DNA of 64,000 nt from an uncultured Methanobrevibacter sp. (GCF_937881195.1 NZ_CALGFC010000007.1:1-64000); one strand, 5' to 3'; shown: positions 10,017 through 20,062, counted from the first letter of the stretch. Program-made: numbers and translations. Notes: generated by a model not told the origin, from the letters alone.

Positions 10017-10985
10017 TTACCACCATATGACAAAAGGATTATATTTTTTAGTTCCTAAAATATGTTTTACAAGTTTATAAGATTCTAATCTTATTAATCT
10101 TCTATAAGAAACTTTTTTATTCAGATCTCGGTGCTTAATAGTTTTTTCAAGCCTTTTATTGTATTCTTGAACAAATTTAGCTCTTCCTTTATCATTCAAA
10201 AGACAACAATTTAACTCTTGATCAAAATCTTTTTCAGATATCATATTTTTATTCACTAAATAAAAGATTAACCTATCTACAAAAATAGGCTTGAAAATTT
10301 CACTTAAATCCAATGATAAAGAGAATCTTCTTTCAGATGGTTCATGAAGAAATGAAATGGTAGGATTTAATTGAGTATTATAAATCTCAGTTAAAGTTGT
10401 TGAATACATCATTGAATTTCCAAAACTTATCAATGAATTAATCATATTTTTAGGAGGTTGTCTACTTCTACCTTCCATTTTAAAATTATCTGGAAGAATT
10501 TCATCAAACTTTTCATAATATTCTGCTCTAATTCTTCCTTCAACATTCATAATTTCAGTTATTAATTTACATGAATTTAAATCACTTAAAGTTTTATTTA
10601 TAGAATTTTCTATTTTATAATAAGCTAAAACTTTCATTATATTTTTTGCAGCACCTTCAACAAATAATTTAGCTAATTCAATTCTTTTTACATTATTTAA
10701 ATATGTTTCAGCCTGTTTAACAACTAAATCTCCAGATAAAAGTGTTTCACGAGGATAAAAGCTACCATTATAAAATCCATAATAATTAAAAAAATGAATT
10801 GGAATTCCTGATTTAGCAAAAAGACTTATTACTTGAGAAGATATTGTTATTTGACCATATGCATAAACAGAATAAATTTTATTAATAGGAATTGGTTTTT
10901 TACCTTTTTCATTAACAAAATAGATAGTATTTTCTTTTCTTTTCAATATTCCATCTGAAAGAAGATAGTAATTCTTTTTTGGCAT
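10017..10985 (-). CDS. cas1: CRISPR-associated endonuclease Cas1
   Basis: Integrase of the adaptation complex. Metal-binding residues are visible: E149 in MNVEGRIRAEY, H214 in SFLHEPSERRFSLSLDL, and D226/E229 in SLDLSEIFKP. The N-terminal beta domain and C-terminal helical domain have normal size (322 residues, I-B type). The start is preceded by AAGGTGTTATA. It follows cas4 by 9 nt, and cas2 begins 26 nt beyond its stop, consistent with one adaptation module cas4-cas1-cas2. Confidence 0.97.
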   Translation of the reverse strand: MPKKNYYLLSDGILKRKENTIYFVNEKGKKPIPINKIYSVYAYGQITISSQVISLFAKSGIPIHFFNYYGFYNGSFYPRETLLSGDLVVKQAETYLNNVKRIELAKLFVEGAAKNIMKVLAYYKIENSINKTLSDLNSCKLITEIMNVEGRIRAEYYEKFDEILPDNFKMEGRSRQPPKNMINSLISFGNSMMYSTTLTEIYNTQLNPTISFLHEPSERRFSLSLDLSEIFKPIFVDRLIFYLVNKNMISEKDFDQELNCCLLNDKGRAKFVQEYNKRLEKTIKHRDLNKKVSYRRLIRLESYKLVKHILGTKKYNPFVIWW

Positions 10986-10994
10986 TATAACACC

Positions 10995-11501
10995 TTATAT
11001 CCAACATAATTCAAAGTAAGCACATTTTCGACAAATTTTTAGTTTTTTGGGTTTTGGGATTTCTGAATTTATGATTTCATTTATTTCTTGAATGATATTT
11101 TTAATTTCTTCTTCTTTTTCAAGAGTTAATTTAAATTTAATTTTTTTTCTAATTTTAGGATAATCAATATAACCAATTATATTATTAATGTCCTTTTCAT
11201 TCTTTAGATAGTACATATAATATAATAACTGATATTCATGAGATTTTTCCATTTTAGGAGTTTTTTTAACCTCATGAATTTCTATATTTTTTCTTTTTTT
11301 AATAAAATCTACATTTATAAGGTTGTCTATTAGGTAGTCTTTTTCTCTTTTGTAGGTATTTTCATGGAGTTGTTTTCCAATAGAAACAGTATCAGATTCT
11401 TGTTCCATTTGAATGCTATGTGAAAAAAGCCATAATTTAGTTTTACAAATGAAAAAGTAATTAATCTGGGAGCCGTTAATTTTAAAATTTTTATTATTCA
11501 T
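10995..11501 (-). CDS. cas4: CRISPR-associated exonuclease Cas4
   Basis: RecB-type nuclease with an iron-sulfur cluster, used with Cas1-Cas2 to trim prespacers and select the PAM. One cysteine lies near the N-terminus (FFICKTK, C19) and three at the C-terminus (CRKCAYFELCW), making the four cluster ligands. The nuclease motif EVKK and the HE pair in GKQLHENTY are present. 168 residues, normal for I-B Cas4. It starts 4 nt after the cas3 stop. Confidence 0.93.
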   Translation of the reverse strand: MNNKNFKINGSQINYFFICKTKLWLFSHSIQMEQESDTVSIGKQLHENTYKREKDYLIDNLINVDFIKKRKNIEIHEVKKTPKMEKSHEYQLLYYMYYLKNEKDINNIIGYIDYPKIRKKIKFKLTLEKEEEIKNIIQEINEIINSEIPKPKKLKICRKCAYFELCWI

Positions 11502-11505
11502 AATA

Positions 11506-14334
11506 TTACATAATCTCTGTCATTGTAACATCATCATTTTTCTTAATTAAATCAAAATTAAATCCATTTTTCATAGAATATATACAATTTTCATCAGTAC
11601 CTACCATATTTTCTGGAATTTTATAGAAATAATATGATGGTTTAAGATTATATTCACTTATAAAATTTTCAAAATCAGATTCAGCACCTGAAACCTGAAA
11701 AATAAATTTATATAAAATAGATGAAAATTCTTTTCTAAATATTTTTTTAGAATTAATATTACTTTTGAACTCTTCTATTGATTTTTCATAGTGTTCTATT
11801 AAAATAGATCCATCAATTATATTATCTTTTATGAAACGCTTATTATATTTGTTTTCTATACTTTTAAGATATAGTATTTCTTTTAAAGAAAAAATAAATT
11901 TGTCTTCGTTATAATTATAAAACTCAGTTAGACAAACAGTGTCAATTTCTTCTATATTTGTATTTAATTCATTATCATTAACTAAAATATCTAATTTAGT
12001 TGAAATAAAAAATGAATATTGACTTATCCCTTTATTATCTATAATATGTATTCCTGTATTCTTATCCATGATCTTTGAATATTTTAGCAAGTCCCAATTT
12101 TCAATATTATCTCTATCAGTTTTAACAAAATTTTCTTCATTATCATCTGAAATGTTGTTTATTATCTTAGAAATTGATTCATAATATTTTAAGACATCAA
12201 AATAATTATAATTATAATTCTCATTAATTAAATTCATTGTTTCTTTAATTCGTGTTTCAGATTCTTCTTTTTTATAAATGTATTTATAATCAGGAGATTC
12301 ATTTCTTCTTTTTAAGTTAATTAAATAGATATTTCCCATTATATTAGAATCATCAAATCTTTTATTCAACTCTCGACTTCTATTACATCTCCCACGAATT
12401 TGTTCAATTGAATCAAGAGGTGCGAAATCCCTAATAACAAAATCAAAACTAACATCCACACCAGCTTCAATACTTTGAGTACTAACTAAAACATATTTCT
12501 CATTATCCATGTTATTAATTTTATAAATTATTTTTTTCTTTTCTGATGGTATTATTGTAGAATTCAATAAGTCAATTTTGAAACCATATTCCTCTTTTAA
12601 ATCAAATAATTCATCATAAACTAATTTAGATGATTTAATTGTATTTAATGTAATTAAACATTTATTATAACCATTATTAAAATTTTCTTCTAAAATATCT
12701 GTGAAATAAGTTATATCTCCATTTTCTAAATTTAATTCAACTAAATTATTTTTTACTTCAGTTCTATCAAATAATTTATGTGAAATATATTTTGCAGGTT
12801 CATTTATTAAATTAATATAATCATAGTTAAAAGAAACGTCTTTGCTAAGTTTTAAATCACTAAAATTAGGTAATGTTGCACTCATTATAATAAAATATAT
12901 GTTATAATTTAAAGAAAGCTCATTAATCAGATAATACAAACTTGTCCAGTTTTTAAGTGGAAGAGATTGGACTTCATCTAAAATAATAACAGAATTAGTT
13001 AATGAAGATAGATTGTATTTACTACTTTTTTTATTTTTAATTAGACAGTTAAAAATTGAAACAAATGTGGTACAAATAACAGGATAATCAAAAAAACTAT
13101 CTTTCCATATTATCTCTGATTTGTTATCATCTGTTTCTTGTGAAAATATACTCTCTGTAGCATGATAAATTTTTCTAATTTCTCCATTATCTTCATTCAA
13201 GTTAAAATTATCTTTTATAACATCATAATTTTGTTCAATAATATTAATAAATGGCATAGCATAAATTATTCTATTAATATCTGTTTTTTTCAGAATATCT
13301 AATGCAAGTTTCATTGATGTATTAGTTTTTCCCCCACCAGTAGGCATATTAAGGTAAAATATTCTTTTGTTTTTATCATTTTTTAAAGATTCATTAAGAT
13401 TTAATGAGGATTCCTTCAACATTTCTTTTCTTAAATCATTAATGTCTTTTAAGTTGGATATTTCATTATTTGAAATTAAATCTTCAGGAGAAATAACTTT
13501 ACAAGATTTATTATATTCTAACTTAAGAAATTGTTGATTCATTTTACCGTATAATATATTGTCAATTCGATTATTCCATCTTTTGGACTTTATTTTCACT
13601 TCATCAATAGTTTTATCAGAATAAGAACTAGCAACCACATCAGAAGTAACTAAAAGAGAATAGATATATGAATAAAAAAAAGATATTTTGGTGTCATGAT
13701 TTTCTTTTAAAAATTCATGTAAATTATCTTGCAGTTTTTGGTATTCAATTTGACAACTTTCATTTTCGTTAATGTATCCAGAAAAAAGAGAAAATGTATC
13801 AATATAATTATTTAAATCATATGCAAAATTATACTCATTTAAAACATCTTTTAAATCAGTATGGTGTCCATATATTATATATGGCAACAAAAGAAGAATT
13901 ATATTATTTTCATTATTAAATAGTCCTTTATTTAATAAATGTGAAGTAAATAATAAAGAACTTATGTAAGAATGTTTAGACTCGATTTGATTAATATATT
14001 CATTAAAACCATATTTTTCTAGTTTATATTTAATATCATTATTTAATTTATTTATTTGAAAATTAAAAGATATTTTGGCAATATCATGAAAATATATCAT
14101 GTCATACAAACATTTTTCAAAATCTTCAAAATTTAAATTTATGAAATTATTTTCAAAAAAATAAGTATAAAAATCTGTTAAAATATCTTTATTTTTTAAT
14201 TTATCAAAGATAATTTTAGTTTTTGATAAATGATCACCTAAAAGTTCATTAGTATGACCCCATATATCAAGTTCATCATCATTTATTTTGAAAAAAGAAG
14301 ATGAACAATCATATTTTAAATCATTGATATCCAT
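11506..14334 (-). CDS. cas3: CRISPR-associated helicase-nuclease Cas3
   Basis: Effector that unwinds and degrades target DNA after Cascade recognition. The N-terminal HD nuclease is shown by H27 (WGHTNE), H83-D84 (YFHDIAK) and H157-H158 (YGHHTD). Superfamily 2 helicase motifs follow: Walker A MPTGGGKT (330-337), DEVQ (453-456), SAT (485-487), and the motif V/VI stretch with GVDVSFD and QIRGRCNRS. 942 residues, so HD and helicase are fused and both look intact. Its 5' end overlaps cas5 by 19 bp, suggesting translational coupling. Confidence 0.97.
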   Translation of the reverse strand: MDINDLKYDCSSSFFKINDDELDIWGHTNELLGDHLSKTKIIFDKLKNKDILTDFYTYFFENNFINLNFEDFEKCLYDMIYFHDIAKISFNFQINKLNNDIKYKLEKYGFNEYINQIESKHSYISSLLFTSHLLNKGLFNNENNIILLLLPYIIYGHHTDLKDVLNEYNFAYDLNNYIDTFSLFSGYINENESCQIEYQKLQDNLHEFLKENHDTKISFFYSYIYSLLVTSDVVASSYSDKTIDEVKIKSKRWNNRIDNILYGKMNQQFLKLEYNKSCKVISPEDLISNNEISNLKDINDLRKEMLKESSLNLNESLKNDKNKRIFYLNMPTGGGKTNTSMKLALDILKKTDINRIIYAMPFINIIEQNYDVIKDNFNLNEDNGEIRKIYHATESIFSQETDDNKSEIIWKDSFFDYPVICTTFVSIFNCLIKNKKSSKYNLSSLTNSVIILDEVQSLPLKNWTSLYYLINELSLNYNIYFIIMSATLPNFSDLKLSKDVSFNYDYINLINEPAKYISHKLFDRTEVKNNLVELNLENGDITYFTDILEENFNNGYNKCLITLNTIKSSKLVYDELFDLKEEYGFKIDLLNSTIIPSEKKKIIYKINNMDNEKYVLVSTQSIEAGVDVSFDFVIRDFAPLDSIEQIRGRCNRSRELNKRFDDSNIMGNIYLINLKRRNESPDYKYIYKKEESETRIKETMNLINENYNYNYFDVLKYYESISKIINNISDDNEENFVKTDRDNIENWDLLKYSKIMDKNTGIHIIDNKGISQYSFFISTKLDILVNDNELNTNIEEIDTVCLTEFYNYNEDKFIFSLKEILYLKSIENKYNKRFIKDNIIDGSILIEHYEKSIEEFKSNINSKKIFRKEFSSILYKFIFQVSGAESDFENFISEYNLKPSYYFYKIPENMVGTDENCIYSMKNGFNFDLIKKNDDVTMTEIM

Positions 14335-15140
14335 TTATCTTCACCAATTTTAAATAATTCCATTTCTTCATTTTCTTTTAAAATTAAATTAGTGAAATAA
14401 GTATCGTCATTTTCAGCAGCATAAAAAGATATTGGAAGATATTCAAAGTTAACAAATTCATATCTTCTCACAGGATAATCTTTAATAACATATTCATAAT
14501 GGCTTGCTAATTTAGTTATGTCCTCTTTAATTTTTCTAAAAATCCTTGTTGTTGTGGTTTGAGAATTCAAATCAATATTTTTAATTTTACTATTATCAAT
14601 AATACCATAAATTTTTTCATTATGTCTGTAATTAGAATTTATACTTTTTGAATCTACACTTTGTAAAAATTCTTTAAATTCATAATTCAAGAAAAATTCA
14701 TTCCTACCCATATATAAATTATAAACTGTTTTATTAGTTTTTATTTTAGTTAAAAAATCTTTTTCTTTTTCTTCAAATTCATCAGGAAAACTTAAATAAA
14801 TTCTATAATATGGGTTTAAAAGAACATCTTGTCTTACATTAAGTAGTTCTGGCTCATTCCCATAATGAGAATTAAAAACAACTCTTTTAACTTTTAAATC
14901 AAAACAAGCTTTGACAGAAATTTTAACATCATATAATTCCTCAATTTTGTATTTTCTAATACCTTCTTCTTCATTATAATCATCAAAGTCGTATCCTAAA
15001 ATAGCTGCAACCATTCCTATAATCGTTGTTTTTGGAGGGATTAAATAAGTTAATAATCCTCCAGTATTTGAAAAAGCTTTGCTAAAAGAACCAAAACTGC
15101 TCCAAATATCAAAAACAATGATATTTTTATATTTTCCCAT
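14316..15140 (-). CDS. cas5: Cascade subunit Cas5b
   Basis: RAMP protein capping the crRNA 5' handle in the I-B interference complex. The N-terminus (IIVFDIWSSFGSFSKAFS, then TYLIPPKTTIIGMVAAILG) is characteristic of Cas5 of the Hmari/Tneap I-B group. 274 residues. The start is preceded by AGGAGAT. It sits between cas7 and cas3 in the usual I-B order. Confidence 0.93.
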   Translation of the reverse strand: MGKYKNIIVFDIWSSFGSFSKAFSNTGGLLTYLIPPKTTIIGMVAAILGYDFDDYNEEEGIRKYKIEELYDVKISVKACFDLKVKRVVFNSHYGNEPELLNVRQDVLLNPYYRIYLSFPDEFEEKEKDFLTKIKTNKTVYNLYMGRNEFFLNYEFKEFLQSVDSKSINSNYRHNEKIYGIIDNSKIKNIDLNSQTTTTRIFRKIKEDITKLASHYEYVIKDYPVRRYEFVNFEYLPISFYAAENDDTYFTNLILKENEEMELFKIGEDKWISMI

Positions 15141-15186
15141 GGAAAATCTCCTAAGATTTTAATCTGGATTAAACATTAGGTAAAAA

Positions 15187-16170
15187 TTATTTCAAAAGTT
15201 CTTCTGGAGATTTACAAGAAATTTTTCTATTAGGTTCATCCCAATCTAAGTTTATTTCAATTTCAGAAGAATCTTTATAAATTTCAATTTGTTCAATGAA
15301 ATTTTTATATTTTTTTAATTTTTTACTTAATAAAGAACTATCAATTTTTATTTTTTTATTCCGAGCATCTGATTTTTTTCTTTCAGACATATTTTCAATT
15401 TTTATTAATTCTTTCAATTCACCAATATTTAAAGCGGTTACTTTATCTTCACTTTCATTTTTGAATTTTATTAAAATTAATAATTTAGAATCAGTTTTTT
15501 TACTTGTGGATTTTCTTAAATTTGTCCCATACCAAAGAGATCTTTTAAATAGGTTTAAATCTTCTTCTTTAAGAAGTCCAGGATAGTTATTAGGATTGAT
15601 TGTTATATCATAACTTATTATCGCATCATCAACAACTGCTTCTGAGCCAGTTGTAGTCTGTTTTCCATCATTTCCATCAGCAAACGGTGCTCCTATCTGT
15701 AATCTTTTTATTTGAGCATTATTTATATCTTTACCATAACTCAATTGAATTGGTCCATATATTTGTTTAGAATCAACATCTTTGAAAGTAAATGTTCCTC
15801 CAAACATTCTTACATCGGGACACTTAGATTTTATATTTTCAAAGCCATTTTCATTTTCATTATCTGGTTTAAAATACTTATTGTATATTGTATCCTTTGT
15901 TAAATATTTTGCATCACCTATTTCTGCATCATCAATTAATCTAGGATAAAAAAATACAAAATCTTCAACATCTTTTTTATTTTCAACATTAATTTTTTCA
16001 ACACTTTCATGCATATATTTTCTAACATTGAACTTTATACATTTGTCAGTTGTAAAAACATTTCCATCAAAATTTCTTGGAGAATTATCTATAAAATCCC
16101 CATTAGGATTTCCCATAATAGTTTCAGTCAAATATATTCCTTGATAATAGTTTTTTATTTCATTAGTCAT
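15187..16170 (-). CDS. cas7: Cascade backbone subunit Cas7b (Csh2-type)
   Basis: RRM-fold protein polymerising along the crRNA. The N-terminal signature ETIMGNPNGDFIDNSPR is diagnostic of Cas7/Csh2, and the later MFGGTF and QIGAPFADGNDGKQTTTGSEA segments fit. The start is set at the ATG 16168-16170 (MTNEIKN) because GGGTGATACAA directly precedes it. An in-frame upstream codon at 16185 lies inside cas8b without such a site. 327 residues. It overlaps the end of cas8b by 8 bp. Confidence 0.94.
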   Translation of the reverse strand: MTNEIKNYYQGIYLTETIMGNPNGDFIDNSPRNFDGNVFTTDKCIKFNVRKYMHESVEKINVENKKDVEDFVFFYPRLIDDAEIGDAKYLTKDTIYNKYFKPDNENENGFENIKSKCPDVRMFGGTFTFKDVDSKQIYGPIQLSYGKDINNAQIKRLQIGAPFADGNDGKQTTTGSEAVVDDAIISYDITINPNNYPGLLKEEDLNLFKRSLWYGTNLRKSTSKKTDSKLLILIKFKNESEDKVTALNIGELKELIKIENMSERKKSDARNKKIKIDSSLLSKKLKKYKNFIEQIEIYKDSSEIEINLDWDEPNRKISCKSPEELLK

Positions 16171-18121
16171 TTGTATCACCCTCACTTTCTTTTTTATCAG
16201 ATTTCAATAAATTATCCGTATAATATCCAGTAAACATTAGTAATATATAATCTTCATAAGAAAATCCTTCAGGTTCATTAAAAATTGAATTAATATCATT
16301 TTCAAATACTTTGAAAATTAATTTACCCTTTTTACTCATTTTTTCAATATAAAAATTATTTTTTTGCAAAACTTCACTAACAAAAAGGTTATAAACATTA
16401 TTTCTATTTACATTATTAATGAAATTAGAAAATACATCAGAATTTTTATTATTAGCTCTTTTAAAATTATCTATATATCTTAAAAATTGCCCAAGAAGAT
16501 AATATTTTAAAGCAGGTTCTTCATTAACAATTTTACTAAAGTCGTCATTATCACTCTGTAATGATTCTTTTAACTTTTCAATTTTTTCCATTTCCATTAT
16601 ATCTTCACCTAAAAGTTCTTTTTTCAGCATGAAATAATAATTCAACCTTTTTAAAATCTCATAGTTTTTATTATATTTTTGTAATTTAATTATAGAATTA
16701 TAAACAATATCATTTAACATATTTCTGTTTAGAGCATCTTCATTCAATTGATATATAAAATTAAAAATGGAATGCATATATTTAGAAAAAGTAGAGGTTA
16801 ACCTATTATCAAAACCATTAAAAATTCCAGACTTACCTCTAAAATCTTTTGTATAAATTTCATAAAAATGGTATAATTTAGGATATTTATATTGCCCTTC
16901 TTCATCAATATCAACAAAGAAAGATGTGAATATATGTTCTAAATCAAAAATATTTTCAATTTTAGATTTTTCTTTTTTACCTTTTTTATAAGATTGATTT
17001 AAAAGATAGTTTAATTTATCATTACCATATAAGTTAATATTATCAAATTTCGCTAAATAAGATTTATAATTTTCAATGTATTTTTCAATTGTAATACCTT
17101 GCGTTGCTCTTTTATACACGGCCAAATCATAATTAAAGCCATTACTTTCTTTCATAAATTTATTTATTTTTTCAAAAGAAGATATTTCCTCATTAGATAT
17201 TTTTAAAAAATCAGCATAATCCCCATTTACATTGATTGGGATAATTAAAATATTATTATTTTTATTTAAAATTTGTCTAAGTTTATCTTCGGCAAATTTT
17301 ACATAATTTTCACATTTTTTACAAATTTTGAATTTAGAATTTTTTAGTTTGTTTTTATCTTTTAAAGTATAATTAAATAAATAAGCAGATTTATTTAAAG
17401 AGTAGCTACTCAATGTTGGAAAAGTAATAGTAGTGTTATCACAAAAATTACATTTGCTATTTTTTTCAGGAGTTATTTGTTGATTTCTATCTTTAAGGTA
17501 TTTTATATAATAAAAGATTATATCATTAATTAAATCATTTTCTGAGTTAAAAAAACATGTTATTAAAAGATTTTTATTATAAATGTCTTTTTCTCTAATT
17601 TTTTCTGAGATAATTTCTTTATTATCATCCAAAAAGGAAAAATAATTATTTACTAACTCAATGATCTCTTTTTTATCTTTTTTATCAATGAAATTTTTTA
17701 ATTTTTCTGGAAATTCATCATTTAAGTTATTAAATATTTCCTCAATAACATCTATAAATTCTTTATTCTTTAAATTAGCATCTCTTGAGCGTTTGAATTT
17801 ATTATTAAATGTATTTAATTCTTTATCTTCATTGTTTTTAAGTTTTATTTGTAATAAAAAGGGTGTTGTAGCAGATAAATTTGAATTACTTGGAATTTTT
17901 ATGCTTTGATCTGATACTGTTTTCATGTTTCTTTTAAAAATAGAATCATTATAGATATTAGGAGAATATTTTTCATATTCAACAATTTCATCATTGATTT
18001 TAAATTTCGCATTTTCAAATGAAACAGATAATATATAATCATCAGGTTTAATATCATTTCCAAAATCTGATAAATTATTTTTATCTAACCATTTACCAAA
18101 TTCTATCATATCAGTTATCAT
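16163..18121 (-). CDS. cas8b: Cascade large subunit Cas8b (Csh1/TM1802-like)
   Basis: Large subunit of the type I-B interference complex, which recognises the PAM. It has low sequence conservation but shows a zinc-binding pair, C224/C227 (CNFC) and C267/C270 (CKKC), as in TM1802-type Cas8b. Position between cas6 and cas7 and length (652 residues) match. Lysine- and asparagine-rich throughout, like its neighbours. AAGGGAT precedes the ATG. Together with Cas5b and Cas7b it defines the subtype as I-B. Confidence 0.9.
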   Translation of the reverse strand: MITDMIEFGKWLDKNNLSDFGNDIKPDDYILSVSFENAKFKINDEIVEYEKYSPNIYNDSIFKRNMKTVSDQSIKIPSNSNLSATTPFLLQIKLKNNEDKELNTFNNKFKRSRDANLKNKEFIDVIEEIFNNLNDEFPEKLKNFIDKKDKKEIIELVNNYFSFLDDNKEIISEKIREKDIYNKNLLITCFFNSENDLINDIIFYYIKYLKDRNQQITPEKNSKCNFCDNTTITFPTLSSYSLNKSAYLFNYTLKDKNKLKNSKFKICKKCENYVKFAEDKLRQILNKNNNILIIPINVNGDYADFLKISNEEISSFEKINKFMKESNGFNYDLAVYKRATQGITIEKYIENYKSYLAKFDNINLYGNDKLNYLLNQSYKKGKKEKSKIENIFDLEHIFTSFFVDIDEEGQYKYPKLYHFYEIYTKDFRGKSGIFNGFDNRLTSTFSKYMHSIFNFIYQLNEDALNRNMLNDIVYNSIIKLQKYNKNYEILKRLNYYFMLKKELLGEDIMEMEKIEKLKESLQSDNDDFSKIVNEEPALKYYLLGQFLRYIDNFKRANNKNSDVFSNFINNVNRNNVYNLFVSEVLQKNNFYIEKMSKKGKLIFKVFENDINSIFNEPEGFSYEDYILLMFTGYYTDNLLKSDKKESEGDTND

Positions 18122-18215
18122 AATATCCCTTCAATTAATTTTAAATTTTAGTTAAATTATAGTTATGAACTTGTTTGAATAATATAATATATAAATAATC
18201 TATATTAAATCATTT

Positions 18216-18947
18216 TCAATAAATATAACCAATCATCCCAAATCCTAAGCTATTTTTCTCTCCTAAGCCACAATCATAAGCAAATTTTATTAAATTTAAA
18301 TTCCCTTCTAATTCTAAATCCATCATAAAAGCTCGGTGAAATGTTTTTATATTATCTTTTTCAATAGTTATTCTTTTTCTTTTAACAAATCCCATATTTG
18401 AACTAATATTTATTTCATCACTTGTCACTTCCTTATCATAAAACTGATTATATTTTTTAACTAAATTGTTTTCTAAGCTACCATAAAATTTTTGATCTGC
18501 TGGATTTAGATCCCATATTTTTAACTTTCCATCTATATCTTTCTTTTTTCTTACAATAATTGGAGAGATTGTTTTAACACTCATATGATTTTTAATCTCA
18601 GGTTCTCCTAATAATTCAATTTTTTCAACAAATAATTGTTTTCCTTTAAAATTAACACTTAAATCATCTAAATGTCCTTCGACTAAGCTTTTTATTAAAT
18701 TTTCATTTGGACTTGATATTTGAAAATTCACAGCCCCATCTTTTGAAATAATCCCCTCTTTAATTATCTTTCTTTTTGGAATATTTAATTGTGAAAAAGT
18801 GAAAAATTTAAAAGTTTTCAATAAGTGTAATTCTTTTGCTAATTCCAAGTCGGAAATTTTATTATAAATAATTGAAGAAATAATATAGTTGTAATTAAAA
18901 GGTATTAAAAAACTATTTTCAGATTTCAAATATATTTTCAACCTCAT
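18216..18947 (-). CDS. cas6: CRISPR RNA endoribonuclease Cas6
   Basis: Processes the pre-crRNA inside each repeat, leaving the 8-nt handle. The N-terminal ferredoxin fold (RLKIYLKSENSFLIPFNYN) and C-terminal glycine-rich loop GLGEKNSLGFGMIGY are typical of Cas6. The start is placed at the ATG 18945-18947, with GTGGTTATT as upstream site. An in-frame GTG three codons earlier is part of that site. 243 residues. It is the first gene of the cas operon, 94 bp ahead of cas8b. Confidence 0.94.
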   Translation of the reverse strand: MRLKIYLKSENSFLIPFNYNYIISSIIYNKISDLELAKELHLLKTFKFFTFSQLNIPKRKIIKEGIISKDGAVNFQISSPNENLIKSLVEGHLDDLSVNFKGKQLFVEKIELLGEPEIKNHMSVKTISPIIVRKKKDIDGKLKIWDLNPADQKFYGSLENNLVKKYNQFYDKEVTSDEINISSNMGFVKRKRITIEKDNIKTFHRAFMMDLELEGNLNLIKFAYDCGLGEKNSLGFGMIGYIY

Positions 18948-19302
18948 AATAACCACATTATATTCATTTAATTGATATCTATTGATAATTTAATTATAAA
19001 ATTTAATATTACTCCTAATTTTATATACTTATATATCTCCCATATAATTTAGAAAAGTATTAATTTATTTTATTATAATAATAGTATAATTAAGACATAT
19101 ATAAAGTTGTTCATTAAATTTATAGACAATAACACATATATTATGCATATATAATACTAATTTTTTTAATATAATCAAAAATTTCTTTTAATCCTTTTAT
19201 TAATTGATAAAATCTTTGTTTATATGAACAAACATTCACTCTAAATATTAATACTATCAATATTTTTTTGATTAATAGATAATAATCATCAAATTTAATA
19301 AA
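18948..19302 (-). promoter_or_regulatory. upstream region of the cas operon
   Basis: 355-bp spacer between the winged-helix gene and cas6. On the minus strand a TATA-like AGTATATAAAA stretch lies about 75-90 nt before the cas6 start (near 19022-19036), a plausible promoter with a leader. A near-palindrome around TATGCATA (about 19134-19153) could be an operator. Both are inferences in very A/T-rich sequence. Confidence 0.35.
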
Positions 19303-19572
19303 TTATCCCTTGAAATAATTTAATATTTCTTTCCCTTTCTCATTGATTTGATATAGCTTTTGTCTTTTGTTTGAAGGATTAGGATTATCTAGTAATCCTT
19401 TTTCAGTGAGTTCTCTTAATAATGCACCCATATGGTTAACTCTAATTCCAACTTCTTTTGTAATATCTGAAGCAAAAACTAGTTTTTCCTGTTTTTCCAT
19501 TATTTCTAATACTTTCAGTCTATTTTTACCAGATTTTACATAAGCAATCAAATTAGCTTTTTCTTCATCCAT
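19303..19572 (-). CDS. small winged-helix transcriptional regulator
   Basis: 89-residue DNA-binding protein. A helix-turn-helix lies at about residues 30-60 (ASDITKEVGIRVNHMGALLRE) and a wing with NKRQKLYQINEKG follows, as in ArsR/MarR-like archaeal regulators. No ligand domain is present. There is no Shine-Dalgarno sequence before the ATG, so the transcript may be leaderless. It lies 355 bp upstream of and on the same strand as the cas operon. It could regulate cas genes or itself, but it lacks the CARF domain of Csa3-type CRISPR regulators, so the link rests on position only. Confidence 0.8.
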   Translation of the reverse strand: MDEEKANLIAYVKSGKNRLKVLEIMEKQEKLVFASDITKEVGIRVNHMGALLRELTEKGLLDNPNPSNKRQKLYQINEKGKEILNYFKG

Positions 19573-19839
19573 AATACTAATTTAATAAAATATTCTTATA
19601 GAATTTTAGACAAAATATATACAATTTAAGACAAATTTAATACAAAATTATAAATAATAGAATTAATAAAATTCAATTATCGAAAATAAAACTTGAAAAA
19701 AATCCCCTCGAAAAAATTATATAAAAAACAATAACTCCAAAATAATCTTTTTTATCATTAAATTATTCATAAAATGAATTATAAGCAAATTAAAAACAAA
19801 ATCAAATATCTTAACAAAAAAATTCTAAAGTGAGCATTC

Positions 19840-19892
19840 ATTATTAATAAGAAGAAAACTACCTAAAAAATAGTTTTCTTCTGATTAATAAT
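19840..19892. repeat. 22-bp inverted repeat (hairpin element)
   Basis: Left arm 19840-19861 and right arm 19871-19892 are reverse complements except for one base, around a 9-nt loop (CCTAAAAAA). It is among the longest and most perfect stems in the window. It lies between the divergent winged-helix gene and adhesin gene, so it is unlikely to be a simple terminator. An operator, a structured RNA or a small mobile-element remnant are options. Confidence 0.75.
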
Positions 19893-19963
19893 AAAAAAAA
19901 TCCAGCTATCTTAAAAAAAAAAAGAATAGCTAAAAGATTCAACCATTATTAATCAAAAAAATG

Positions 19964-20062
19964 TATGATAATCCCATGTTTTAGTAAAATTATATAACCA
20001 TTTTCACTATTGAAAATGCATTATTATATCCTAATCCAATTTTACTAATCAAGATTATCATA
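19964..20062 (+). promoter_or_regulatory. nested inverted repeats upstream of the adhesin gene
   Basis: Three concentric stems: TATGATAATC (19964-19973) pairs with GATTATCATA (20053-20062). TTAGTAAAATT (19981-19991) pairs with AATTTTACTAA (20038-20048). Inside, ATTTTCA/TGAAAAT closes a 4-nt loop near 20000-20017. The structure ends 28 nt before the ribosome-binding site GGAGGTGA of the adhesin gene. A structured 5' UTR or a cruciform operator is plausible. Confidence 0.6.
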
